A stretch of 64,000 bases of DNA from Acetitomaculum ruminis DSM 5522 (GTDB lineage: Bacteria > Bacillota > Clostridia > Lachnospirales > Lachnospiraceae). Under the pieces are notes generated by a model. The model was given only the letters and a program-made list of their open reading frames with translations, was not told where the DNA came from and did no database searches. The stretch is from positions 1 through 64,000 of the forward strand of contig NZ_FOJY01000004.1 of assembly GCF_900112085.1 (NCBI RefSeq). Reading direction: 5' to 3'. Of the stretch, positions 35,378 through 41,316 are shown in pieces; the stretch's first letter is position 1; each line of letters starts with the position of its first letter. The position numbers were made by a program, and so were the translations under genes.

Positions 35378-35502
35378 CAGAAGCTATCTATACTGAAGTT
35401 TTTGCAAAGGTAGAGGCATCTAAAGTTACCGGACGCCGTGTCTCTACTTCCGGAATGCTGAAAATTTTAGGCGTGTCACGTTCTGGATACAGAGCTTTTT
35501 CC
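35378..35502 (+). pseudogene. IS3-family OrfB, N-terminal remnant
   Basis: Right after OrfA the plus strand encodes TEAIYTEVFAKVEASK and then SGMLKILGVSRSGYRAF, the start of an IS3 OrfB integrase. Homology stops near 35502, where minus-strand restriction-gene sequence begins. The catalytic DDE core and the right inverted repeat are missing. Confidence 0.8.
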
Positions 35503-35702
35503 GCATAAGTTGTCCCATAATTCTGATTTACAAAAGCTATAATATCATGAATACGTATCCATTCATTTGACGCACTCTTCCACTCATTACTCGGTTTAAT
35601 TCCTGCCATAGCTAATAAGCTTAGTGCACAAATATCTGACTGCTGCGCCTTTGGCATACCTATATCTTCTAAAAACTTCCTTGCTTCATCTATTTTAGAC
35701 AT
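35503..35702 (-). pseudogene. BsuBI/PstI-type restriction endonuclease, N-terminal fragment
   Basis: About 66 codons survive (MSKIDEARKFLEDIG, PKAQQSDICALSLLAMAGIKP, then FVNQNYGTTYAE), matching as I recall the N-terminal helical domain of BsuBI/PstI-family nucleases, which are usually a little over 300 residues. The catalytic domain is lost: after about 35503 the frame runs into IS3 remnant DNA. The ATG overlaps the methylase stop by 8 nt with a GGAGG site, the normal coupled M-R layout. Confidence 0.8.
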
Positions 35703-37197
35703 ACGCCACCTCCGAAATAATACGATCGCAATTATCTGTAGATAAATCTTCAGAAAGTAAAACTTGTTCTCCAATTTCTTTAATTAAATCTACTGGCGGT
35801 ACAGGAATATTATTAATTTCTGTACTGTTAACCTGCGTACTTCCATTTAAGATTCTATAGTACATATCAAAAAATGTAGAATTTAACAAAGCATATATTC
35901 CATATGTCGTTTGCGCATCCATTTCTCCACCATCTGTTTTGTCCACAAAATTAATCTTGTTTTGAGTTCCTATATATTCATATTCTTCAAAATCTGATGG
36001 CGAATACACACCACATTGCAATCTACGACGTTCTTCTTTTGCTGTAAATCTTTTTATAAACACATAATTCTTGTTCTTCTGTATCAGCCCCGGCTTTTCA
36101 TCACTTATCCAATCATACTCTTTGCCTGACGGTTGATGATTCACCCTGCCATCTCGAATATGTTGACTGTAAAACAGAGGTAACGTGTTTTCGCCCGGTT
36201 CCTTTCTCAACTCCTCCCACTGTCTAAAGTCAACAACTATTCCTGTCTTCATTTTTAATCCTTCGTCCGGCATTGTTGAATGATACATATTTATTTTCTT
36301 AATAACATTAATATCTGCCTCGTTTGTCGGAAGATATACATATAATTCTTCTCCCGAAACAACTGCGTCATAAGGCACTCGTAGTTCAGAAACATCTTCA
36401 AAATCGGAACTACTATTCGTAGATGTAATTAATACACTTTCGGGTTTTTCAGCAGTTTTTTTCATCTTGATAATCATAGTTTCTTGTAGAACCTGCTCGG
36501 CACCGAAAACCTTATCTCGGCTCACAAACAAGTGGATACCCTCAATTTTACCCACATTCAAGAAATACTCTCTAAACGCTTTAAAATATGCACCAGATGT
36601 CCAACTGCGCGGAATAATATAAACCATTTCAGCATTATCTTTTAAATTGAACAGGGACATCGATGCAAATAGGAAATAAAGGTTAGGCGCACCATGCACA
36701 ACTTTGGGCATGGCAATAGCCGCAGGATTATCCCTCATTATCCTTAAATATGGTGGATTTCCAATAACATAATCATATTTTTCAGGATTCTTTGCCGCCA
36801 AAAGGTTTTCCTGAAAATCGTTACTCTGTGACAGAATATAATCTTCCTCTATAATTCTATAGCTCACACAATCATTAAATGCATTTTTTAAATATGCAAG
36901 ATTCTTTTGTAAAACCGGCAATACATCTGCATCTGTTTCATAACAAGTTATATTTACACTTGTATTAGATTTCTCTGCAAATAATCTATTCACGAATGCA
37001 ATCGTTAGAATTCCCGTACCTGCGCCTGGATCTAAAACAGAAACCTCATCCTTACAATTTGAAATATCAAACATGTTTGCCATAAAAATGGCTGTCTCAA
37101 CAGATGTAAAAAACTGTCCTTTTTTCTTCCTTATACTTTTGGGCATTTTTTCCAGGAATTCTCCTGTTTGTTTTTTTACATAACCAAGTAAATCCAT
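35695..37197 (-). CDS. Type II adenine-N6 DNA methyltransferase (BsuBI/PstI type)
   Basis: This 500-residue methylase has the SAM motif DPGAGTGILTIAF and the catalytic NPPY (YVIGNPPYLRI) of gamma-type N6-adenine enzymes, followed by a target-recognition region. Length and neighbours match M.BsuBI/M.PstI, which modify CTGCAG; that specificity is inferred. It appears intact although its nuclease partner is truncated, so it is probably an orphan methylase. AAGGGTGTGAT precedes the ATG. Confidence 0.9.
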   Translation of the reverse strand: MDLLGYVKKQTGEFLEKMPKSIRKKKGQFFTSVETAIFMANMFDISNCKDEVSVLDPGAGTGILTIAFVNRLFAEKSNTSVNITCYETDADVLPVLQKNLAYLKNAFNDCVSYRIIEEDYILSQSNDFQENLLAAKNPEKYDYVIGNPPYLRIMRDNPAAIAMPKVVHGAPNLYFLFASMSLFNLKDNAEMVYIIPRSWTSGAYFKAFREYFLNVGKIEGIHLFVSRDKVFGAEQVLQETMIIKMKKTAEKPESVLITSTNSSSDFEDVSELRVPYDAVVSGEELYVYLPTNEADINVIKKINMYHSTMPDEGLKMKTGIVVDFRQWEELRKEPGENTLPLFYSQHIRDGRVNHQPSGKEYDWISDEKPGLIQKNKNYVFIKRFTAKEERRRLQCGVYSPSDFEEYEYIGTQNKINFVDKTDGGEMDAQTTYGIYALLNSTFFDMYYRILNGSTQVNSTEINNIPVPPVDLIKEIGEQVLLSEDLSTDNCDRIISEVAYV

Positions 37198-37214
37198 ATA
37201 ATCACACCCTTAAA

Positions 37215-37432
37215 TTATTCTTCCGAATTATCGTCTTCAATAAACTCAACAATATCTCCAATGTCGCAGTGAAGCGTCTTGCATACTTTCATTAAAATTT
37301 CCGTCCCAACAACTTCTCCCTTTGACATCTTTGTAACTGACGCCCAACTTATGCCAGCCTCTCGTTGGAGATCTTTTTCATCATTTCCTTATCTATCAAC
37401 AATTTCCATAGCTTTTTATAACTTATACTCAT
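37215..37432 (-). pseudogene. XRE-type HTH regulator, single-base frameshift
   Basis: From ATG 37432 the minus strand reads MSISYKKLWKLLIDKEMMKK; the expected continuation DLQREAGISWASVTKMSK and KVCKTLHCDIGDIVEFIEDD is found one base out of frame, to a stop at 37215. The break falls in an A5 tract (37374-37378); one extra A restores a 72-residue Cro/CI-type protein. It lies 17 nt upstream of the methylase, where a controller protein would be. A sequencing error is the alternative explanation. Confidence 0.8.
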
Positions 37433-37483
37433 CTCTACATCTTTCTATTCTCAATATCTTGTGTTTCTTTTACCACGCGGTAC

Positions 37484-37512
37484 ATTATAAGCCAAACCTT
37501 TTTCCAAATCAA
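37484..37512 (-). promoter_or_regulatory. Promoter of the regulator-methylase operon
   Basis: On the minus strand TTGATT (37507-37512) and TATAAT (37484-37489) are separated by exactly 17 bp, 52 bp upstream of the HTH start codon. Confidence 0.7.
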
Positions 37513-37546
37513 GATTTATTCTTGTTGCAGCAAGAATAAATCTTGA
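37509..37546. promoter_or_regulatory. Perfect 16-bp inverted repeat overlapping the -35 box
   Basis: TCAAGATTTATTCTTG and its exact complement flank a 6-nt loop (TTGCAG). One arm supplies the first bases of the -35 element of the regulator-methylase promoter, as expected of an operator. Confidence 0.65.
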
Positions 37547-37626
37547 AACCACTCCCAAACGATTGTTCTATTGTATCACTATAATAATGAATTTTAAAGA
37601 GTAGTTTTAAAAAAGGTGGAATAGTG

Positions 37627-37780
37627 TTATCTTTTCCGTCTACTAACTCGTGTTGACTGCCCTAACTCCTTGATAATATCTTCCGTTTCCACATTCTTAT
37701 TTTTCAACTCCAGATACTCTTCAAACTTGATTTCAAAATCAAATAGTTCTTCCCAACCCGGATTACGTCTTGCTTATTAT
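37627..37780 (-). pseudogene. C-terminal remnant of an unidentified gene
   Basis: About 48 codons are open (GWEELFDFEIKFEEYLELK, then NVETEDIIKELGQSTRVSRRKR) and end at 37627, with an in-frame stop upstream and no start codon or ribosome site. It seems to be the tail of a lost gene; the family is not recognised. Confidence 0.4.
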
Positions 37781-37791
37781 TAAATAAATAC

Positions 37792-37814
37792 AAAAAAGCA
37801 CCCTTTTCAGGATG
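37792..37814 (-). terminator. Terminator downstream of the 55-aa gene
   Basis: On the minus strand CATCC pairs with GGGTG around a 6-nt loop, followed by CTTTTTTG. The same style (GGGTGCTTTTTT) recurs at 60468 and 62997 in the prophage. Confidence 0.7.
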
Positions 37815-37831
37815 TTAAAAATATTATCAAG

Positions 37832-37999
37832 TTACATTACACCTTCCATCAGACTTTTAAGATATTCATCATATCTATCTCTAATTTTTCTGATATATTT
37901 TGGTGTATCTTCACGCAAATCTACTCTATTAGGCTCTAGCCAAGGTTCAAATTGTTCTCTTAATTCCTTAATTTTCCCTGTATCATAATCTACGTACAT
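37832..37999 (-). CDS. Small hypothetical protein, 55 aa
   Basis: The product begins MYVDYDTGKIKELREQFEPW, continues with VDLREDTPKYIRKIRDRYDEY and ends LKSLMEGVM. AAGG lies 8 nt before the ATG and a terminator follows. The middle (LREDTPKYI) resembles LREDAPDEI of the 57-residue protein at 60534-60707, which sits downstream of the intact MuF gene. Both lie behind a MuF copy, so a related accessory or immunity role is possible. Function unknown. Confidence 0.6.
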   Translation of the reverse strand: MYVDYDTGKIKELREQFEPWLEPNRVDLREDTPKYIRKIRDRYDEYLKSLMEGVM

Positions 38000-38103
38000 A
38001 CAACTACCTTCTTTCTAGCCTCTGTTTCGTCCTATATTCTACATATGTTTCATCAAATCTTTTATATCTATATTGCAGCTCTATATACTACTTTTCTTCA
38101 CTC

Positions 38104-38142
38104 TTTTATCTTTATCTTTTATCTTTATCTTTTATCTTTATC
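38104..38142. repeat. Three perfect copies of a 13-bp tandem repeat
   Basis: TTTTATCTTTATC is repeated three times without change. It straddles the stop codon of the 44-residue ORF at 38125. As 13 is not a multiple of three, copy-number change would alter that C-terminus. Confidence 0.85.
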
Positions 38143-38259
38143 TTCTCTCTTTAATTTTTCTATATGCTTTTCAAACTCTTCATCTGACATGGCACGTATT
38201 TTTTCCATCTCGTCTCTCATCTCTTCTCTATCATCAACTATCCATTCTCCATCTTGCAT
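38125..38259 (-). CDS. Small charged hypothetical protein, 44 aa
   Basis: The minus strand encodes MQDGEWIVDDREEMRDEME followed by a helical, highly charged tail ending KREDKDKR, with a GTAGGTGATATC ribosome site before the ATG. Its start lies 4 nt after the stop of the upstream fragment, so they once formed an operon. Its 3' end runs into the 13-bp tandem repeats. Not recognised. Confidence 0.5.
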   Translation of the reverse strand: MQDGEWIVDDREEMRDEMEKIRAMSDEEFEKHIEKLKREDKDKR

Positions 38260-38263
38260 GATA

Positions 38264-38429
38264 TCACCTACAATTTCTTGAATTTAAAACTAAATTTTTC
38301 AGATAAATATTTAACAACCGCCTCTTCATCAAGATTGTATTTCGAAAGCTTCTTATATGCAACATAATAATCAATTTTTTCTATAATTCTTGATGGTGCT
38401 GTATACAAGTAAACAGTCCCATCATGTCC
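38264..38429 (-). pseudogene. C-terminal fragment of an unidentified protein
   Basis: A frame starting near 38429 without a start codon reads GHDGTVYLYTAPSRIIEKID, then YKKLSKYNLDEEAVVKYL, and stops at 38264. It is joined at its upstream end to MuF-gene sequence in a different frame, so a deletion fused two unrelated ends. It may be the end of an alternative toxin-like MuF tail or a neighbouring gene. Confidence 0.5.
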
Positions 38430-38565
38430 TATTATTATTTATGGCCATTTCACAACTTCTATATTTCTTTTCAAGATTTGTGATTTATTCCACAGATAAA
38501 TCATTTGCAGCCTGCTCTACTTCTTTATATCTTTTTCTCCAGTAGTCTTTACTATTTTTTCTCAT
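38430..38565 (-). pseudogene. Truncated 5' copy of the prophage MuF gene
   Basis: The frame begins MRKNSKDYWRKRYKEVEQAA, as does the intact MuF gene at 62841, then has a stop (TAA for TAT) and is broken at about 38430 after MAINNN. DNA similarity with the intact copy extends upstream of the start codon as well (see the repeat at 38435-38675). Confidence 0.8.
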
Positions 38566-38675
38566 TTGCCTCACTTTCCAAGTCAGTCGAGAAATGACCA
38601 ACTTTGTATTTTTTATCTTCCATACGTAATACACCAAGGCTGAAAAAGTTTTAGAATTTGTATCCTGCTGCCTTG
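38435..38675. repeat. Left copy of a ~240-bp direct repeat flanking the prophage genes
   Basis: By eye about nine in ten positions match 62711-62965, in the same orientation, over the MuF start and its upstream sequence. Similarity ends at the TATCCTGCTGCC motif in both. The pair brackets about 24 kb. Confidence 0.75.
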
Positions 38676-38725
38676 AAGATGAATTTACAGTCAAAAAAAA
38701 AGCAACAACGAAACATTCAAGATAA

Positions 38726-38763
38726 ATAGCAACGGGAATCGAACCCGAACAATAAACTGCTAT
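38726..38763 (-). other. tRNA-like minihelix (possible attachment-site relic)
   Basis: On the minus strand ATAGCAG pairs with TTGCTAT around a T-arm-like hairpin CGGG-TTCGATT-CCCG. No D or anticodon arm exists, so it is not a tRNA gene. A tRNA 3' end left by integration at the prophage edge would explain it. Confidence 0.45.
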
Positions 38764-38837
38764 AACCCTTGTATTTATGCGTTTTTTTTGACTAATGGGC
38801 AAAATTTGGGGCAAAAAAGAAATTGTTTATATTTAAA

Positions 38838-38875
38838 AAGCCCTATAGTACTTTAAAACTTGTACTATAGGGCTT
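38838..38875. terminator. Bidirectional terminator
   Basis: A perfect 14-bp stem (AAGCCCTATAGTAC / GTACTATAGGGCTT) with a 10-nt loop is followed by ATTGATTTTTATTTT on the plus strand and TTTTTAAAT on the minus strand. Confidence 0.85.
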
Positions 38876-38948
38876 ATTGATTTTTATTTTCATAGGATTT
38901 TATATGCTTATTATATTCATCTTTTTTATAAAAAATGAATATAATTGC

Positions 38949-38977
38949 TTGACATACACGTGCGTGTATGATATAAT
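38949..38977 (+). promoter_or_regulatory. Cassette 1 consensus promoter with palindromic operator
   Basis: TTGACA (38949-38954) and TATAAT (38972-38977) are separated by 17 bp. A perfect palindrome, CATACACG-TG-CGTGTATG (38953-38970), fills the spacer. A repressor bound there would block RNA polymerase; the Arc-like protein encoded downstream is the obvious candidate. Confidence 0.85.
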
Positions 38978-39017
38978 ATAATTGTAGCAAGGGAATGGCA
39001 GGAAAGGAGTTGATACA

Positions 39018-39143
39018 ATGGAGGATAATAAAATGACAAATTATCAATTTAAGGGAATCATAAAAATGATAATCGCTCTTTTAAAAAAAGGCACACCAGT
39101 CAATGAAATGATTGAATACCTAGAAGAATTAATTAAAGATTAA
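39018..39143 (+). CDS. Cassette 1 small helical protein, 41 aa
   Basis: An AGGAAAGGAG site lies 8 nt before the ATG. The product (MEDNKMTNYQFKGIIKMI, then LKKGTPVNEMIEYLEELIKD) looks like two helices. Short ORFs of this look occur in Firmicute mobile elements, but the function is unknown. It is transcribed from the palindromic-operator promoter and followed by a hairpin, a pseudoknot and an Arc-like gene. Its counterpart in cassette 2 is at 40820. Confidence 0.65.
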   Translation: MEDNKMTNYQFKGIIKMIIALLKKGTPVNEMIEYLEELIKD

Positions 39144-39148
39144 AAAAA

Positions 39149-39169
39149 GCTACCTAGCAACTAGGTAGC
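39149..39169 (+). other. Perfect stem-loop after cassette 1 ORF
   Basis: GCTACCTAG and CTAGGTAGC form a 9-bp stem with a CAA loop 5 nt after the stop codon. There is no T-run, so it is more likely an RNA-stability or processing element than a terminator. Confidence 0.6.
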
Positions 39170-39183
39170 CCAAAACCACACGA

Positions 39184-39241
39184 GGGGCGGATACCTCAAC
39201 ATTCCTGCTGACCGCTCCTTGTAAAAACATATTAGCAGGAA
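39184..39241 (+). ncRNA. Cassette 1 H-type pseudoknot
   Basis: Stem 1 pairs GGGGCGG (39184-39190) with CCGCTCC (39212-39218). Stem 2 pairs TTCCTGCT (39202-39209), inside loop 1, with AGCAGGAA (39234-39241). Cassette 2 keeps the same topology and loop lengths with changed bases. It ends 32 nt before the Arc-like start codon. This is an RNA structure prediction by hand. Confidence 0.6.
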
Positions 39242-39273
39242 AAATTACAAATGTCAAAGGAGTAAAATAATAT

Positions 39274-39456
39274 ATGCCGTATACAGAATCCCAAAAGAAA
39301 GCTACACTTAAGTATCAAAAGAAAACTTATAAAAGAGTTCCTTTGGATCTTCGTTATGAAGATTATGAACGATTAAAGGAACATTGCGAAAAGCTGGGTA
39401 AACCTGTAAACACTTTAATTAAAGAGCTTATTTTTAAAGAGTTAGAAAATAATTAG
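39274..39456 (+). CDS. Cassette 1 Arc-like ribbon-helix-helix repressor
   Basis: This 60-residue basic protein has an N-terminal tail, a beta-strand (YKRVPLDL) and two helices (RYEDYERLKEHCEKLG, VNTLIKELIFKEL) with the loop Gly-Lys-Pro between, the Arc/MetJ/CopG fold. Such proteins bind palindromes as dimers through the strand pair. It has an AAAGGAG site and ends at a terminator. It probably represses its own promoter at 38949. Confidence 0.82.
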   Translation: MPYTESQKKATLKYQKKTYKRVPLDLRYEDYERLKEHCEKLGKPVNTLIKELIFKELENN

Positions 39457-39470
39457 ATTCCTTTAAATTA

Positions 39471-39502
39471 AGACCGTCTCACGCTCTGGGGCGGTCTTTT
39501 TT
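39471..39502 (+). terminator. Cassette 1 terminator
   Basis: AGACCGTCTC pairs with GGGGCGGTCT (two G-U pairs) and is followed by TTTTTT. Confidence 0.85.
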
Positions 39503-39545
39503 CATGTATATTTACACATACTATAATATCTTTGAAATACAAAAA

Positions 39546-39577
39546 AGGAGCCTGATCACCCAAGCAATCACGCTCCT
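39546..39577 (-). terminator. Abi gene terminator
   Basis: On the minus strand AGGAGC pairs with GCTCCT with an inner TGAT/ATCA pair, followed by TTTTTG. It lies 36 nt after the Abi stop codon. Confidence 0.75.
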
Positions 39578-39612
39578 ATAAAAGGTCAACCTTTTTGTAA
39601 CGTAGTTAAATT

Positions 39613-40554
39613 TTAACATTCCTGGAAAAATATTTCAACTATTTTTTTTAAAAAAGTAAAATTTCCTACAAAAGTCGTATTCTTCATATAGTAATCTTTA
39701 TTCCTAATCATTCTGTTAACCAACTCATTTAATAATCGTCTAGCAGCCCCGTTAGAAGCACTACTTCCTATTTTTTTATGTGTATATAATAATGTGCAAA
39801 TTTGAAGCATCCTTATATTAGAAAGTCTTTTATTTTTAGTGTCTTTCCTAATAGATGATAGTTCTTTTAACATTTCTTTATCTGGTTGAAAATTACGGTC
39901 TTTAGCTCGAAGATCACTTATAATACAATTATTATGTGCTGCTGCATTACGCAGAGGTCGGACCGTTCTCATGAGATAGTAATCATTTTTCATATCGTCA
40001 TCATTAAACCGATCTGCACAAAATTTATAAAAGTCCAGCAAAGTCCCAAGTGAAACAACTTCAATAAATGCCCATATTGCATATCCATCAGAACACGATT
40101 CAATAATTCCACCACAATAAGGATTATTCCGATTCCTTTCAAGCTCATTACTAAGTCTGTTATGTTTTTTGTCGCTAACTTTAATATGGTTAAAATAATC
40201 ATTCACAATGGCATAACCATCTTCATTATTTAATTCGCACCGCTTTAATAACTTTACTTTAAGAAAATGTTCTGTATTCAATGCCAGTTGCAAAACGCAG
40301 TATCTAACATGCATATCTATAGTTGCCAAATCGCATAACATTCCAAAATCTAGCCCTATATATTTCCCATCGTTCTCGCCTCCTGAAACCTTATCATAAT
40401 TTTTTCGAAATGCACGTAGTTTAAAATAATTATTATTTTCAGTAAGATAATTCCTTGCTTCATCCCGACTAATAATATTGAATGTTATTCCCTTCGATTC
40501 CATATGTTTCAATTGGTCTTCTATTTTTAAAAATGGTTTTGTTACTTTATTCAT
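39613..40554 (-). CDS. Abi_2 (AbiD/AbiF-like) abortive infection family protein
   Basis: This 313-residue soluble protein resembles the Abi_2 family: an opening KPFLKIEDQLKHMESKGITF, then YFKLRAFRKNYDK, the long middle VRYCVLQLALNTEHFLKVKLL, and RPLRNAAAHNN, the HEPN-like RxxxxH (RNAAAH). Members abort phage infection in lactococci; RNase activity of the HEPN-like motif is inferred. AGGA lies 8 nt before the ATG. The gene has its own promoter and terminator and lies, in opposite orientation, between two paralogous regulatory cassettes at the end of the prophage, a typical moron position. Confidence 0.85.
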   Translation of the reverse strand: MNKVTKPFLKIEDQLKHMESKGITFNIISRDEARNYLTENNNYFKLRAFRKNYDKVSGGENDGKYIGLDFGMLCDLATIDMHVRYCVLQLALNTEHFLKVKLLKRCELNNEDGYAIVNDYFNHIKVSDKKHNRLSNELERNRNNPYCGGIIESCSDGYAIWAFIEVVSLGTLLDFYKFCADRFNDDDMKNDYYLMRTVRPLRNAAAHNNCIISDLRAKDRNFQPDKEMLKELSSIRKDTKNKRLSNIRMLQICTLLYTHKKIGSSASNGAARRLLNELVNRMIRNKDYYMKNTTFVGNFTFLKKIVEIFFQEC

Positions 40555-40676
40555 GATGATTTCCTATTCTCAACTTCATCTAAACTCCTTATTTCCCTAT
40601 TCAAGATTTTGCATCTTAACTTTCTCATTATCTTCGCTTAAATACTTCATTTAATTTATTAAATAATTATTTAAAA

Positions 40677-40705
40677 ATTATATTCCTTTTATCCTTATTT
40701 ATCAA
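40677..40705 (-). promoter_or_regulatory. Promoter of the Abi gene
   Basis: On the minus strand TTGATA (40700-40705) and TATAAT (40677-40682) are 17 bp apart, about 120 bp upstream of the Abi start. Confidence 0.65.
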
Positions 40706-40750
40706 GGTAAGCAGATTTTTTATAAAATATTTAATTTTTTTGTTATTCCC

Positions 40751-40779
40751 TTGACATATGTGTCCACATATGCTATAAT
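40751..40779 (+). promoter_or_regulatory. Cassette 2 consensus promoter with palindromic operator
   Basis: TTGACA (40751-40756) and TATAAT (40774-40779) are 17 bp apart. The spacer holds the perfect palindrome CATATGTG-TC-CACATATG (40755-40772). It has the same layout as cassette 1 but with symmetric base changes. Confidence 0.85.
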
Positions 40780-40819
40780 ATAATTGTAGCAAGGAGATAG
40801 CAGGAAAGGAGTTTACAAA

Positions 40820-40963
40820 ATGGAGAAGAAAAAAATGAATAATTCAGAATTATTAAAACAAGTAATTGAAGAAAATCAAACAAGAAAGATTTTACTTATC
40901 TTAGAAACCTGTAAAAGCCTTGAAGAGGCAAAAGAAAAAATTAAAGCCTTATTAGATAAATAA
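40820..40963 (+). CDS. Cassette 2 small helical protein, 47 aa
   Basis: The product (MEKKKMNNSELLKQVIEE, then KILLILETCKSLEEAKEKIKALLDK) has the same two-helix look and C-terminal LLDK/LIKD ending as the cassette 1 protein but little other identity. Its leader is nearly the same as in cassette 1 (AATTGTAGCAAGG, then AGCAGGAAAGGAG). Function unknown. Confidence 0.62.
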   Translation: MEKKKMNNSELLKQVIEENQTRKILLILETCKSLEEAKEKIKALLDK

Positions 40964-40987
40964 TAAGACTTTAAAACAAAAAACCTA

Positions 40988-41046
40988 GGGCGGACTCCTT
41001 AAACAGTTTCCTGCTTCCGCCCTTCCAATTAAATCTTAGCAGGAAA
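40988..41046 (+). ncRNA. Cassette 2 H-type pseudoknot
   Basis: Stem 1 pairs GGGCGGA (40988-40994) with TCCGCCC (41016-41022). Stem 2 pairs TTTCCTGCT (41007-41015) with AGCAGGAAA (41038-41046). The same AGCAGGAAA also occurs at 40799-40807, overlapping the ribosome site of the first ORF, so the element could switch partners. Confidence 0.6.
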
Positions 41047-41079
41047 CTTAAAAAAAATCAATTAGAAAGTAGGTGTATT

Positions 41080-41259
41080 ATGCCAAGCGAATCTCAAAAT
41101 AAGGCTACTGCCAAATACAAAAAGAGAAATTATAAAAGAATACCTTTAGAGGTCAAAAATGAACATTATGAAATAATTAAGGCTCATTGTGAAGAGCTTG
41201 GAAAGCCTGTTAATACTTTCATTAAAGAACTTATTTTTAAAGAATTAAATATTAAATAG
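41080..41259 (+). CDS. Cassette 2 Arc-like ribbon-helix-helix repressor
   Basis: This 59-residue paralogue of the protein at 39274 has tail SESQNKATAKYKK, strand YKRIPLEV, helices NEHYEIIKAHCEELG and VNTFIKELIFKEL. The strand that should read DNA differs in two residues (YKRVPLDL vs YKRIPLEV), in line with the changed operator. AAGTAGGTG precedes the ATG. Confidence 0.8.
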   Translation: MPSESQNKATAKYKKRNYKRIPLEVKNEHYEIIKAHCEELGKPVNTFIKELIFKELNIK

Positions 41260-41276
41260 CTATTTCCTTGCTACAT

Positions 41277-41301
41277 GACCGCCTCATGCTCTGAGGCGGT
41301 C
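41277..41301 (+). terminator. Cassette 2 terminator
   Basis: GACCGCCTCA and TGAGGCGGTC form a perfect 10-bp stem with a 5-nt loop, followed by TATTTGT. It lies between the cassette and the convergent lysozyme gene. Confidence 0.8.
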
Positions 41302-41316
41302 TATTTGTACACTTTT

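Larger units (their letters stand above)
38676..39017. other. Gene-free region with tRNA-like fragment, terminator and cassette promoter
   Basis: These 342 bp contain no gene. They hold a tRNA-like minihelix (38726-38763), a strong bidirectional terminator (38838-38875) and the promoter/operator of the first regulatory cassette (38949-38977). Confidence 0.6.

Noticed and set aside
38720-38800. Complete tRNA gene at the left prophage edge
   Set aside because: Acceptor-like strand and T-arm are too close together for D and anticodon arms.
38485-38814. 109-codon frame at the prophage left edge
   Set aside because: It is a fusion of a tRNA-like segment, spacer DNA and the first codons of a truncated MuF copy; only the last 26 codons have a meaningful match.
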